Positions 10,766 through 20,867 of a DNA stretch of 64,000 bases are shown here, piece by piece. Each line of letters starts with the position of its first letter. The first letter of the stretch is position 1. The notes under the pieces were generated by a model, which had not been told where the DNA came from, made no database searches, and saw only the letters and a program-made list of their open reading frames with translations. Both the position numbers and the translations under genes were made by a program. This DNA comes from Platerodrilus igneus (Eukaryota; Arthropoda; Insecta; Coleoptera; Lycidae), in contig JARFIW010000999.1 of the NCBI GenBank assembly GCA_036346225.1, forward strand, positions 3,207,001-3,271,000. The letters are read 5' to 3'.

Positions 10766-10959
10766 CGAAGAATCAGAGGTTGTGATACACTCAGATGATC
10801 CAGTTGTACGTGTAGGATATTTAAAGTTAAACAAATTAAAACTGGAGTCAAAATCAAGTACTGTAGATTTGAAGGAACGTCTAAGTTGTGTACCATTAAA
10901 AAACAGTGATGGATACATTACTGACTATGGGGAAGATGTGGAAGATTATTTCAATAATG
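10766..10959 (+). CDS. DPH6: DPH6 exon: link from ATPase domain to first RidA-like domain
   Basis: Acceptor TATATTTTCAG ends at 10765 and a donor GT follows 10959. It encodes EESEVVIHSDDPVVRVGYLK, the conserved end of the N-terminal catalytic domain, then a hydrophilic linker. The first base completes a codon from an exon not seen here. Confidence 0.85.
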
Positions 10960-13900
10960 GTATTCGGTACTATAACTTTTTAGAATATTTATTTAGTTTT
11001 ATTATTTATTTCAGTCAGCATTGATGATTCTGGTGCTACTAATGATAAGCAAGAGCATATAAATGTTAATATGCAGTTTCAACAATCTGTGATGTGTGGT
11101 AAGAATCAAAGTGGGTGGCTATGGATAGGTGGACTTACTGGAAATGATGAAGATATTGGCCAAGCCCTTTTACAAGCATTAGAGAAATTAAAGTGTAGGT
11201 AGGCCTCACTTTTTATCTGTGGAAAATCATCTAGTGTGTATTGCCACTTTGCTTTCTGTATTATTGTAATGTAGAATATTACATTCGTGTACTAAGCAGT
11301 ATAAAACAAATCTAAATTGACGAAACGAATTAAGATGCAATTATTAAATTAACCAAGACAAAGGCATACACCCTAAAATTTAAATAAAAGGTTCTTGTGT
11401 ATACATGCATCAATCGTACATACACACATAAATACAGTGTGTCTGCTTTTACTTGTCATGGCAAATATATCGGCTATTATAAGAATTTCAGAGAAATGTT
11501 ATATACAAAAGTTGTGTGTAACTTTTTATTTGTAATAATATGTCAAATAAAAAAACAACGATGAAGTATCAAATTTTTGAGGTATACAAATACATTCAAA
11601 ATTTTAAATGGAACATACCCATTGTTATTACATATTCTTAAAGTGCTTAAAATTTTCTTTCCTACGATATATCACTCAATAATAATTAAACACAGAAATC
11701 GATTATTAAACAGCACTTAACACGTATCTAACTGAAATAGGCATTAAAAACAGTGGGCGGCAAAACAATTGCTAGCGCTCACCTAAACGCAGAAATTCAT
11801 AATAACAACAACAACAAAGAATTACTAAATTACAAAATTAATTTAAAACGTTAAAGGTTATGTTTCACATGGCCTCCATTATTTGCAAGATATCGCTGAG
11901 ATTTAATTATTAAATTTCTTCGTGCATTTTGCAACATACATGGTGTTATTTGACCACACACACTTTGACTGCTATCTTTAAGGATATGAAGAGCGCATTA
12001 CATAAACAAAAAATCTAAAACATAAAGATCTGGTGATCTTGCTGGCCAGTTTATGGGACCTCCATTTACGATCCATTTTGCACCAAACATTTTGCTTAAA
12101 ATATTTTTCACAATTTTTGTATTGTGAGGAGGTACTCCATTCTCCATCCTGTTGAAACCACATACTACGGTGTATTTCTAGTGGTATATCATCTAAATAA
12201 TCTTTGAATTGTATGTCAAGAAAATAGGCTGTTACATGCCAAAAATTGGCATTTCACGCTTTTAATGTGTGAGTGAATTCACGCCAATATTTTAAAAATA
12301 GACTTGTGCATTTCCGTCACTTCGGACAGTTGCGTCGGCGCAAGAGAATGCGCAGACGTGGAGTGAGGAAGTAAGTGCGCGGTTTTCGACACGACGGGCA
12401 TTAGCCAACGAGACGTTGAACAGTGAGATTTATCTGTGTCTTTTTTGTCTTTTCTTTCAGAATGTAGTTTTCCATTTATCTCTTGCCCTATCGTATCTCT
12501 GCCTTCACCTCATTCTTTCATTCTGTCTACAAACAAAGGAAGCGGGAAGACAAATTAATCTGGCTTCAACGACGGCGTAACTCGAATTACGCCCAAGAAC
12601 GAGATCAATGGAAATCCGCACGGCTCCTGCCGCAAGGATAACTGCAAGGTCGTGAAGAGTTCCACATTTTAAGTGAGTACATTTTATCTTTCTTTTAGGG
12701 CGCCTCTTGTATCACTGTAAACATTTTTGGTATGTGATACAATTTGAGACGCAATTATGACGTAATATCTTGTTGCGCAATATTATGTACGCTTTAGTAT
12801 GTATTGCCAACTATCGTAGTGGCTCTCAACACGCGCGCGGGACTATAACGGTTATACCTTAGACTATAACAGTGGCGCCTGAACGCTTTTGTTGAAAAAT
12901 TTGTTTTTACCTTTTGTTTATCTTATAAGGTGTTAGTTTTGAATGTCTTTATAGAAATTGGGTTTTTCACTCAAAAATAATAAAAATAAAATTTTTAATT
13001 ACTTTTAAATAGAAAATATATAATCTGGCAACATTGCAATCTGGCAACATCTATTTGATGTTGAAATGACTTTAAATACAGCTGATGCGTCAATCTGAGC
13101 ATTTTAGGCAGCCATGTTTGAACCGTATTTATTTACCTTTCATAAATGTTATTCCTAACTTAATTAATTGGCATTTTCTTTTATAAATGGTGTATTTGTA
13201 TTCTAAATTCTGTTAAATAATTACTTCCTCTAATTTAGAATGAAACTAAAGTGTATACCTTTCAAATGTGTCTAGTAAATTACATAACCTCACTTTAACA
13301 TGTGCTTTTGGATTACATAATTCTTTCTGTAAATATTTTTAGCCATAAATACTGTTATTTACCATTCATTATGATTTAAAAAAATGAAAAATCCTTTAAA
13401 ATGACACTAAGTATAGATAAAATAATTATTTTAATCCTGAAATTTTTCTTAGTTTATTCTAACTTGTTTTTTGGGTTAACTTTTTAAAAACCGTTGTTTA
13501 GATAACCTATATACTATCTTATCTTATCATTATTCTAAAGTGTTCCCATAATCTAAATAACCAACTAAAACTTACGAATCTCTTCTTATAGAAAATTTTG
13601 CTTTTAAATACAGCTAACGCAATTAACTGAGTTTTTAGTATATCTATACCTTTTAAAACGCTATAATAAACTTGATTTCGTTATATCTGTTTCCTTAAAC
13701 ATTACAATAATGAGCTTGATAATGTTTTGCGTTTAACTTCATTTACTATCCCCTTTCCCTACGATGGTTGTTGATAAATCTCTCGATGTAAAAGGAATAT
13801 TTTAATAATTTGGAATGCTGTTTTTCTATACATGTATCGTAGAATATTGCTTTTGTGTAGCGAATATGATTTTGTTTTAATAGCATATTTTTTAGATATA

Positions 13901-16900
13901 TTGATATTGCAACGCAGCATTTTAAGATCTATTTGGTCTAGGCGAGATTTCCCGTCGAAGTTGGTCGCTCAGCAGTATGTTAGTCTAGACGAGACCCATG
14001 AAGGGTTGTTCGCTCAGCATTACATAAGTCTAGACGAGACTCGGGGTAAGTTTGTCGCTCTAGCAATTTTTGAATCATTTTTTTAGAATGATGAAGCTTT
14101 CTTTATTAGTCTAGGTGAAGCTCAAAGGAGGGCTTGTTACCCTAGTGATTATATGCGTTGTAAGATATATCTTTTGTTCTTCAACAATTTTATGAGTAAA
14201 TCGAGTTTTAATTATTGCTATCTTTTCATATTTCCATTCAAAGCACACTAGGTGGCATGAAATTATCTTTAAAATCGCTTAAGCTTTGCGTACATCCAAA
14301 ATTTTTCACGTTTCATTTCCTTAACGGTTTACCTAATATTTTTTTGTCCCTGCTATGAGTCAGTTAACTTTATTCAGCCATTTTTTCCTTTTTATACAGC
14401 ACTTACCTTCTACACGTTTAACTTATTTACCTTAAATTAGCTATCTTTTTGCTACCTGTTGACTTCCCTTTGAACTTATTGTTAGCCACATATCGGTTTA
14501 TTGTCTAGGTCCTCCAGTATAACTCTGTCGCTTCATTTAATTAATCTTCGCACCTTTTCTACAACAGATTATTTTGTTTTCAGCATTTATCTTACATCGT
14601 TTAATTTTGTGGTGATTGTCGTAACTTTGGTTGTCATAACCCATTGAATTTTTATGATTGGTTTTAGCTGATGTTTTAAGTGGATGCTTTTTTCTTTGGG
14701 CCCACATAGGAAACGCGGCCTATGCCATTGTAAGAAATAGTCCATACTTACAGTTGCAGAAAACTAGGAGTTTCTATTCCATGCGTTTTTCTTCTGAATT
14801 ATTACAGTTGCCCACTTTATCCTATATCATTACTTGTTTCCCCTTCTACTAAGTCATCATAACATATAAACATTTTTTGGTTGTTTTCTATTGAACTTCG
14901 TGGTGGGGTGCTATTGCTTTTTATTGATATCTTATCGAATTCTCCGTCGTTTTAGCATATTGGGACAGTATGTTTGTGTTTATGGTGGTACATTTTCTAA
15001 AAATTACCGTGAAACAATTTGGTTTTTGTGTAAAGGTATTGTTACGTGTACTATTTCTCATAGTTCCATTTATTATTAATTATTCATTTTCCCATTAATA
15101 GATTAGAAATCACTCATAGGAAGTTTCACACATAAGCTACCAGGAAAGTACAACCTCATCAGTATGAGCAAGCAACCACACACAGGGCAAATCGCTAATC
15201 AGTTTCAAGATTAACATTAATGAGAACAACGGTTCTCACATGGGTGTGTTTCATGCAGGAAGCACAAACTAATAAATAGGGGTTGACGAGTCCTTAAGAC
15301 GACACTTTGTACTTTTACTTTTCAGCTCGACTTTCGACTCCTAACATGTACCTCAAAGAGTCACAATGAGGTTAGCCAGTAGAAGGGCCTTTGGTGCGTT
15401 ACTGTGGTTGGTTGGTCGCATACGACTGAAGAATAGATTAATGTAAGTTTTTCAATTGTAATCATAATATTCATTACGCAGAATTATATTAATAAGTATG
15501 CTTTCGCTAATTAGCCTTAGACGTTATGAAACGTAAGAAATGATCTTTAATCGATTATAACTTTATGCCTGTAAAATGACAAGTCATGCTTAGCTTATTA
15601 AATGCTTAATTTAGTATTGTCGAATTGTTATTCATTTAATTTCCCGAGCACGCAAGTAGTATGAGTAAGACGATCCCCGAGATAATCAAGTTAGGTCACA
15701 GATTGTAGAGGATGCTACATTCGCACCCTCAATTGGTAACGTCCCAATAACGTTACATTATGGTGGAGGCAAACCCCCTGAGCTACGCACACGTCACATG
15801 TGGTGGAAATGCCGCACGTTACATATGGTGGAGGCGCCGGGCAAATGTTACAATATGTTGCTTTTATAGAGGGGGACCGACGCCCTCCACCAAATGTTAC
15901 AAAGATGCTTACTGAGGGGTTACAGTAGCGTATTCGTGACGTATTGCTTCAAACATCATTTGTAACGTGTTAGTGTAGCTAATGGCGCAACGCCGTCTTA
16001 GCTACACTAACTACCGGGAACTGTAGCGAGGGGGTTTTCATTAAACCACAACACACACCTGTACAATGATTTAAACTCAGTTCAAACAACACTTACATCT
16101 ATTTAACAAATCAAAATAGTTCTTTATACATTTTAAGCCTTAAATCTAAGATACATAAAAAGTGGTACTTACATTATATCGGCACAACTTTAAAGATTAA
16201 TGATAACTGAGATTATACTGACAACTATTCTCTGCTACTACTACTACTTTACTACTTACTGCCTTACTACCTTACTACTTTACCCAGGACAGTCTCCGGG
16301 TTTATATGTATTCTGTTAGGTATTAAGAGCGGACTGTAAGGGTTGGTATACTTAATAATTGCGGGTAAAATAGGTAAAAGAAATATGAAAGGAACTTATA
16401 TAATCTGTGGTACTCACCGGCACATTGATGTGGGTAACTATAATGAAGACATTGAAGATAGTGCAGTTCAGGATCGGCACGGGATCCTGGTCTTCCACAC
16501 TTACACGAACACGTTTCAATAGACAATGTTATTATTATACTACACTGCACTTGCACACGCGCAAAAGTATTTGAACCACATTTTATAAGGAAGGGAAATG
16601 GTTAAACTAATAGGAAATTTTCATTCTTATTGCAATCGTAAACATATTCTCTTATCTATTTACGGGAATTACTTGTTAATATTATTCTTAAGAAATGATG
16701 CTTGGCTTTTCTGGATGTATCATACTTGCGGTCGGGTTCTTTGTATTGATTTACTCAAGGAGGAAGATTACTAATTGGATTTCGCGTAATGTGAATTATT
16801 GTAATTTACGGTGATCTAATGTTTTATGAATAACATGTCCGATGTGTCATTATACAATTTCTCAATTTCTAATTTATAATGGTGAAGCCTTATTTGCTTC

Positions 16901-19527
16901 GTAACAGTATCTGTAGTAATACTTTTAAGTTATTGTTTCAACTTTTGTCTGATTTTCTTATCGTAGTGGATGCACTCGTTAGTCTAGAATTTGTTTTTAA
17001 CTTATGTCTTAACGGCTTCAAGGAGCGACTCTATCTTATATCTTTGGGATGGATGACGAAACGGCTTGGTGAGCTGGGGAATTCTATGCTATATCTTTAA
17101 TGTATATAGTCATAGCGTGTCTTAGCGTGCTGGGACGTTTCGGATCCATCTATTGTTATCTGGTTTTATATTAATATCGTTATTTTACCTATTATCTTTG
17201 ATAATAATTATATCTTAATATCGTTATCTTATCTATTATCTTTGATAACTTGAGCTTAATATCGTTATCTTACCTATTATCTTTTAGTTTTAGTAGTAAG
17301 TTTCATGCTCTCTGACAAATTTGTGCTGTCGATTATAACTGCGCCACATTAAAGACTCGTATGTGCATTTATATATGTAGTTCATAAACAATGTGACTAC
17401 ACATTCCGTTTCCTGGTAAGTTGTAGAACGTGTTATCGGTTGAAAAAACCAGGTGGCGCTTAAAATAAACATTTTCTAGAATTTAAGTTAGGGTTTATGT
17501 AGGTTAGTTAGGATTTAGATTTTAAGCTATTACCGTGCTAACAGTAATTTTCTTTTTTTAAGATTTTTTTTCTTTTATGGCTTTGTCGCAATTGTTACAT
17601 GCCAAAAATTAGCTTTTCAGACTTTTTAATTTGTGAGTGAATTCGCGCCAATATTTTAAAAATAGACATGTGCATTTCCGTGACTTCGTACAGTTGCGTC
17701 GGCGCAAGACAATGCGCAGACGTGGAGTGAGGAAGTAAGTGCGCGGTTTCCGACACGACGGGCATTAGCCAACGAGACGTCGAACAGTGAGGTTTATCTG
17801 TGTCTTTTGTCTTTTCTTTTAGAATGTAGGTTTCCATTTATCTCTTGCCCTATCGTATCTCTGCCTTCACCTTATTCCTTCGTCCTGTCTACAAACAAAA
17901 GACGTAATATTAAATACGTAATCAACAATTTATAATACTTAGTACTGAAGAGAAACATTTTTAAGAAAAATGTAAGATATAAACGATTATAAACACACAA
18001 ATTCCAGATGTCAGAATGACAATTGTCAACAATTCAACACACAAGTCGATGTTCGGCAGTGCAATAGGCAGAATGCGTACATGTATCATGTAGTGCTTTT
18101 ATATTAGATCCGTGTGTAGTGCAGTCTATTTCTAAACTATCGTGAAAGTTTTCCCCTTTAAACATTGAATTGAATGCTAACATTACTCTAGAGGTTAAAT
18201 TATGCCAATGATATCAGGTTACAATCAACATATAACCCCTTGAAAGTCGTAGACTATTCCGACGTAAATTTGTTGCACTGCACATTGATGATTTGTACTC
18301 TTCTTAAAAAAATTTAGGCATATAATATCGTAGTATTGTTTAATCCAGTTGTCAGATTGTATGCTATACATTTATCTTTATTTCAGCCAACTTGGAGGTA
18401 AATAACCACACTTTCAAAGATATTTGTTCAGTGTGTCTGTACATATCGGATATGTCTAAATTTGCCCAGTTAAATGACGTCTACCTAAAAATGTTAAACC
18501 ACATTAATCCTCCAACGAGAGCATGTGTTGAAATACCTCTACCAAAAGACAATCCTGTTTTGTTGGATGTCATTTCTTGGACACCTTCAGTAACATCAGA
18601 CGATTTGGAAATTGATCGGTACGTTGTATGTGATTTATATATTTGTAATAGAATTTTTTCCAGACGTACACTGCATATTCAGAGTATATCTCACTGGGCA
18701 CCTGCTAATATCGGACCATATAGCCAAGTCGTAAAAATTGGCAATTTTATCTATTTAGCTGGAATAATCGGACTGGTACCTGGTAGTTTGGAGCTAGTAA
18801 AAGGTGGTCTTAAATACCAATGTCAGTTAGCTTTAAGACATATTGATAGGATTTTAGCTAAAATAGAATCGAACGTCAATTTAAGAGATGTTGTTCAGGT
18901 TAGTATACAGACAATCTGATTACTAACGTAATATTAAAATTAGGCAATCTGTTACCTTACGGATGCTAAATATGTTGAAAGTGCTAGGAAATTATGGGAG
19001 AGCAAGACGAACAATGCAATTGTCAATTATGTAATTGTTTCTGGTTTACCAAAAAATGCTTTTGTGGAGTGGCATGTATGGGCCCATAAATATAATAGCA
19101 CATTTGGATGTAAGTTGTTTAGGTTTTATCTGTATTGTGTTATTTATTTCTTATAGATGAAGAAACTGGAATCTGTATAAAAGAGTGGACGATTTCTGTT
19201 TATCGACGTTCGAGTTATGAAAGCGATATAGCTAGCATTGTTTGTAATGTGGATAATTTTATACAGTATGAAGTATCACTGCCGATAGATGTATGTAAGG
19301 GTGCAATTGAATTTGTTATTGATAAATTACAAGGGGAAGATGCCCCGACAAGATTTGTATGTAATCTTAAAGTATTCTACATTACAAGCAAAACTATTCC
19401 AACAGCTGCAATAATTGAGGTTTTAGACAGTTTGAGCCAAATGTTACCGGTTGTGTACACTTTGATTCCTGTTGTTGGTTTGCATAACCTTAATTCGTAT
19501 ATGTCAATTTCTGGAATACAGATGTAG
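10766..19527 (+). CDS. DPH6: DPH6, diphthine--ammonia ligase, C-terminal part in six exons
   Basis: Exons: 10766-10959, 11015-11194, 18387-18618, 18664-18898, 18944-19109 and 19157-19527. All junctions keep frame and have GT/AG ends. The enzyme amidates diphthine on elongation factor 2, the last step of diphthamide synthesis, in the cytosol, using ATP and ammonium. The visible part begins after the ATP-pyrophosphatase domain at the family-typical VIHSDDPVVRVGYLKL block, then has the two RidA/YjgF-like domains of the long (yeast and insect) form: SGWLWIGGLTG in the first and ANIGPYSQVVKIGNFIYLAG in the second. The N-terminal exons are not in the visible upstream sequence. It is intact as far as seen, so probably functional despite 5.7 kb of transposon in one intron. 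The family call rests on remembered motifs, not a search. Confidence 0.85.
11015..11194 (+). CDS. DPH6: DPH6 exon: start of first RidA-like domain
   Basis: Follows a 55-base intron. It carries SGWLWIGGLTG, the signature of the first YjgF-like domain, and QALLQALEKLK. The donor GTAGGT at 11195 opens the 7.2-kb intron. The split codon (T at 11194 plus CC at 18387) keeps frame. Confidence 0.88.
11195..11854. other. DPH6 intron, no gene seen
   Basis: AT-rich. A string near 11432 (ATACAGTGTGTCTGC) resembles the outer end of the transposon whose transposase fragment lies at 11855-12226 and may be one of its termini. Confidence 0.4.
11855..12226 (-). pseudogene. Mariner/Tc1-superfamily-like transposase, C-terminal fragment
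   Basis: On the minus strand: DYLDDIPLEIHRSMWFQQDG, then in shifted frames VPPHNTKIVKN, then INWPARSPDLYVLDFLF, then a C-terminal LLxxxR-type tail. MWFQQDGAPPH...WPARSPDLxPLDFFLWG is the second-Asp/third-acidic region of a common insect DDE/D transposase. Frameshifts and stops show it is dead. It is truncated on its N-terminal side at 12229, where the family-A LTR begins, so the LTR inserted into it. Confidence 0.8.
12230..12871 (+). repeat. 5' LTR of the family-A Gypsy copy (642 bp)
   Basis: Starts TGTTACATGCC and ends ACTATAACA. It has the shared family-A body with a dG+dC-rich stretch near 12320-12375 and a T-rich AG stretch near 12440-12465. Confidence 0.9.
12872..12884 (+). promoter_or_regulatory. 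Primer-binding site, tRNA-Lys type
   Basis: GTGGCGCCTGAAC starts right after the LTR's terminal CA. TGGCGCC pairs with the 3' end of tRNAs ending GGCGCCA, as in the lysine-primed PBS of many retroelements; one base differs from the TGGCGCCCGAAC form. It fixes the plus orientation of the element. Confidence 0.75.
12885..13914. other. Internal region of the Gypsy copy, no gene seen
   Basis: AT-rich, no gag or protease motifs in any frame. It may be leader or unrelated filler joined by deletion. Confidence 0.5.
13915..14188 (+). repeat. 45-bp-period repeat block, copy 1
   Basis: Four to five imperfect units around AGTCTAGACGAGACTC and TTGGTCGCTCAGCAGTATGT, period 45 bp. The plus frame is open through the core, with 15-residue units such as SLDETHEGLFAQHYI and SLDETRGKFVALAIF. 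The same 275-bp block recurs at 63438-63722. Function unknown. The open frame may merely follow from a period divisible by three. Confidence 0.8.
14190..14307 (+). pseudogene. Integrase remnant of Gypsy family A
   Basis: Matches the integrase stretch at about 24837-24935 of the other copy (shared strings such as ATCGAGT.TTAATTA.TGCT and CTTTAAAATCGCT). It ends where the sequence jumps to the 3' untranslated block. This proves the first copy once had pol. Confidence 0.75.
14308..15039 (+). other. 3' untranslated block of Gypsy family A, copy 1, first part
   Basis: Co-linear with 25395-25495 plus 26342-27000 in the second copy, with many small differences. No gene is supported: a 64-codon frame at 14658 has a counterpart at 26587, but both start at TTG and are thrown out of register by an indel. 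Interrupted at 15036-15039 by the target duplication of the next insertion. Confidence 0.75.
15969..16011. repeat. Perfect 14-bp inverted repeat with inner hairpin
   Basis: GTTAGTGTAGCTAA (15969-15982) and its exact complement TTAGCTACACTAAC (15998-16011) flank a 15-base loop that itself contains GGCG-CAA-CGCC. On RNA it would form a stable stem. It could be a packaging or processing signal, or just element sequence. Confidence 0.9.
16232..16285 (+). repeat. CTA/CTTA microsatellite
   Basis: Imperfect CTACTACTACTACTTTACTACTTACTGCC-type simple repeat inside the 15040-16906 insertion. Confidence 0.8.
16911..17592 (+). other. 3' untranslated block of Gypsy family A, copy 1, second part
   Basis: Resumes exactly where 15035 left off when compared with 26997-28133 of the second copy. 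The second copy has about 500 extra bases (about 27318-27836) that are absent here. It runs to the start of the 3' LTR. No polypurine tract is evident just before the LTR. Confidence 0.75.
17172..17286 (+). repeat. Tandem repeat, about 43 bp x 2.7
   Basis: Units beginning TTAATATCGTTATYTTA and ending ATTATCTTTGATAA follow one another three times. The second Gypsy copy has only about one unit at 27275-27315, so copy number changed after the copies separated. Confidence 0.85.
17593..17899 (+). repeat. 3' LTR of the family-A Gypsy copy, truncated
   Basis: Starts TGTTACATGCC and matches the 5' LTR for about 305 bases up to CTGTCTACAAACAAAAG, then homology stops. Short frames inside it are not genes. 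Confidence 0.85.
17900..18386. other. Rest of the long DPH6 intron
   Basis: No supported gene. A minus-strand open stretch at 18049-18228 faintly resembles a BTB domain (see findings). Ends in a TTTATTTCAG acceptor. Confidence 0.5.
18387..18618 (+). CDS. DPH6: DPH6 exon: rest of first RidA-like domain
   Basis: Encodes VCLYISDMSKFAQLNDVY and then INPPTRACVEIPLP, the core of a YjgF/RidA-like fold (family pattern: PPaRacVeV.LP). Fits in phase to the exon before the 7.2-kb intron. The donor GTACGT follows at 18619. Confidence 0.9.
18664..18898 (+). CDS. DPH6: DPH6 exon: second RidA-like domain
   Basis: After a 45-base intron. HWAPANIGPYSQVVKIGNF and YLAGIIGLVPGS are the hallmark of the second YjgF-like domain in long DPH6 proteins (family pattern: GPYSQ and aGqIgLvP). 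The donor GTTAGT follows CAG. Confidence 0.92.
18944..19109 (+). CDS. DPH6: DPH6 exon: end of second RidA-like domain
   Basis: The 45-base upstream intron contains a perfect branch-point string TACTAAC at 18921. Encodes AICYLTDAKYVESARKLW and a VSGLPKNAFVEWHVWAH strand. The donor GTAAGT is consensus. Confidence 0.9.
19157..19527 (+). CDS. DPH6: DPH6 last exon
   Basis: A 47-base intron precedes it. Encodes the C-terminal 120 or so residues, less conserved in the family, and ends at a TAG at 19525-19527. No internal stops. Confidence 0.85.
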
Positions 19528-19720
19528 TTGTTTTTAACATTTTAAAGTTTTTATTGTTATGTACATTTGTTTTTACATATTATTTTAAAAATATATTTTT
19601 CGATAGTTTGAAAAGAACAATTTTTCTAGCATGGCAGGCATTGAAAAATGCAGCAATTCAATTACTTTTTAAGATTAGTTTAACCTACATGGAAATTAAC
19701 ATTTTTTTCAATTTTATTTA

Positions 19721-19726
19721 AATAAA
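19721..19726 (+). promoter_or_regulatory. Likely DPH6 polyadenylation signal
   Basis: AATAAA about 195 bases after the stop codon, in AT-rich sequence without competing perfect signals between. Confidence 0.6.
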
Positions 19727-19884
19727 ATATATCGACACGTAACAATGACTAGAAGATTTTGGGTTGTATTATGCCTACTTTGCAAACAATTTTAGCACAT
19801 TCATAGAAATTACCGTTTCTTTATTAGTACCATCTAGGGCCGATTGTACAACGAGAGGTTCAGTCTCGTGCTTAGGTAAACTGA

Positions 19885-20867
19885 AGCTTAACTGATGAGG
19901 TTTTTGATGCTATTTGTAAACTTAAACCTACCAATTCTGCCGGTCTGGACGGCATACCTGCAAGCTTGATAATTAATTGTATTCACAGTCTGTGTATTCC
20001 CCTAACTATCCTATGTAATAATTCTCTTACCCAAGGCAAGGTTCCAACAATATGGAAGCACAGTTTTATTAATTCGATATTAAAATTAGGTGACAAAAAT
20101 TTGATTCAGAATTACAGAGGAATTTGCATTCAATTTCAATATCGAAATTATTGGATTGCTTAATAACTCATCATTTGTCCTGGAAGTTTAAAGAATTTAT
20201 CATCAATAACCAACATGGATTTGTATCCCAGAAATCAACTATTACAAATTTACTTGTCTATACCAATGACATAACTGCAGCGTTAGAAAATGGACTTCAG
20301 GTAGACGCTCTGTATACTGACTTTACCAAAGCCTTTGACAAAGTAAATCTCAATATTTTGATTCTTAAACAACAAAAGGCAGGTGTAGATCGTATGATCT
20401 TGAAATGGCTTAGTAGCTACCTATATGGTAGACGGCAAAGTGTCAAGTATAGACAATTTACTTCTTACAAGTTTCCGGTATACTCTGGAGTTCTGCAAGG
20501 GTCTCACCTTGGTCCTCTCCTATTTTTAGTGTTTGTCGACGATATTAAACAAGTATTTAAACATTGTAAATTTTTGCTGTTTGCTGACGACCTACAAATT
20601 TACAAAAATATTATTTCTACAAGAGATCACATCTTTTTCCAGGAAGACCTAAATTCTTTTAATAGCTGGTGTAAAACAAATAGACTTTCTTTGAACATCA
20701 ACAAATGCCTAAGCATAACCTTCTCTCGTGCAGTGTCGACTACAATAACAGAATATTATATAAATACCGATGTTATTGTTTATGAAGTTAAAGATTTGGG
20801 TGTTTTGATAGATTCTAAACTTACTTTTAATTCCCATATTAATATTATCACCAAAAGAGCTATGTAA
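19885..20867 (+). pseudogene. LINE reverse transcriptase core, frameshifted
   Basis: Two overlapping frames (to 20163 and from 20124). Motifs in order: AGLDGIPASLI; NQHGFVSQKSTITNLL; TDFTKAFDKVN with the first catalytic Asp; SGVLQGSHLGPLLFLVFVDDI; LLFADDLQIYK with the catalytic FADD; then VKDLGVLIDSKLTFNSHI. This order and spacing is that of Jockey-group enzymes. The frameshift near 20130 makes it a pseudogene. Confidence 0.9.

Larger units (their letters stand above)
15040..16906 (+). mobile_element. 1.87-kb LTR-type insertion with 4-bp duplication GTAT
   Basis: Begins TGTTACG and ends CGTAACA, flanked by GTAT at 15036-15039 and 16907-16910. The second Gypsy copy, which lacks it, shows the empty site. 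The left part looks like an LTR with a possible TATA string near 15277. Three primer-site-like strings around GGTGGAGGC or GGTGGAAATG follow at about 15764, 15802 and 15824, then a strong hairpin at 15969-16011. No gag or pol frame is present. It may be a non-autonomous or internally deleted LTR element; the family is unknown. Confidence 0.75.
12230..17899 (+). mobile_element. Gypsy LTR retrotransposon, family A, gutted copy in a DPH6 intron
   Basis: 5' LTR 12230-12871, primer-binding site 12872-12884, then 1.3 kb without gag or pol, a 45-bp-period repeat (13915-14188), a scrap of integrase (14190-14307), a long 3' untranslated block (14308-15039 and 16911-17592), and a 3' LTR from 17593 truncated at about 17899. 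A separate insertion (15040-16906) sits in the 3' block. Structure is clear by comparison with the second copy at 22.8-28.7 kb. The right-hand target duplication was not found because the 3' LTR is broken. Confidence 0.85.

Noticed and set aside
18067..18071. AGGC as the right target duplication matching AGGC before the 12230 LTR
   Set aside because: The 3' LTR is already broken at 17899 and four bases over about 170 positions match by chance about half the time.
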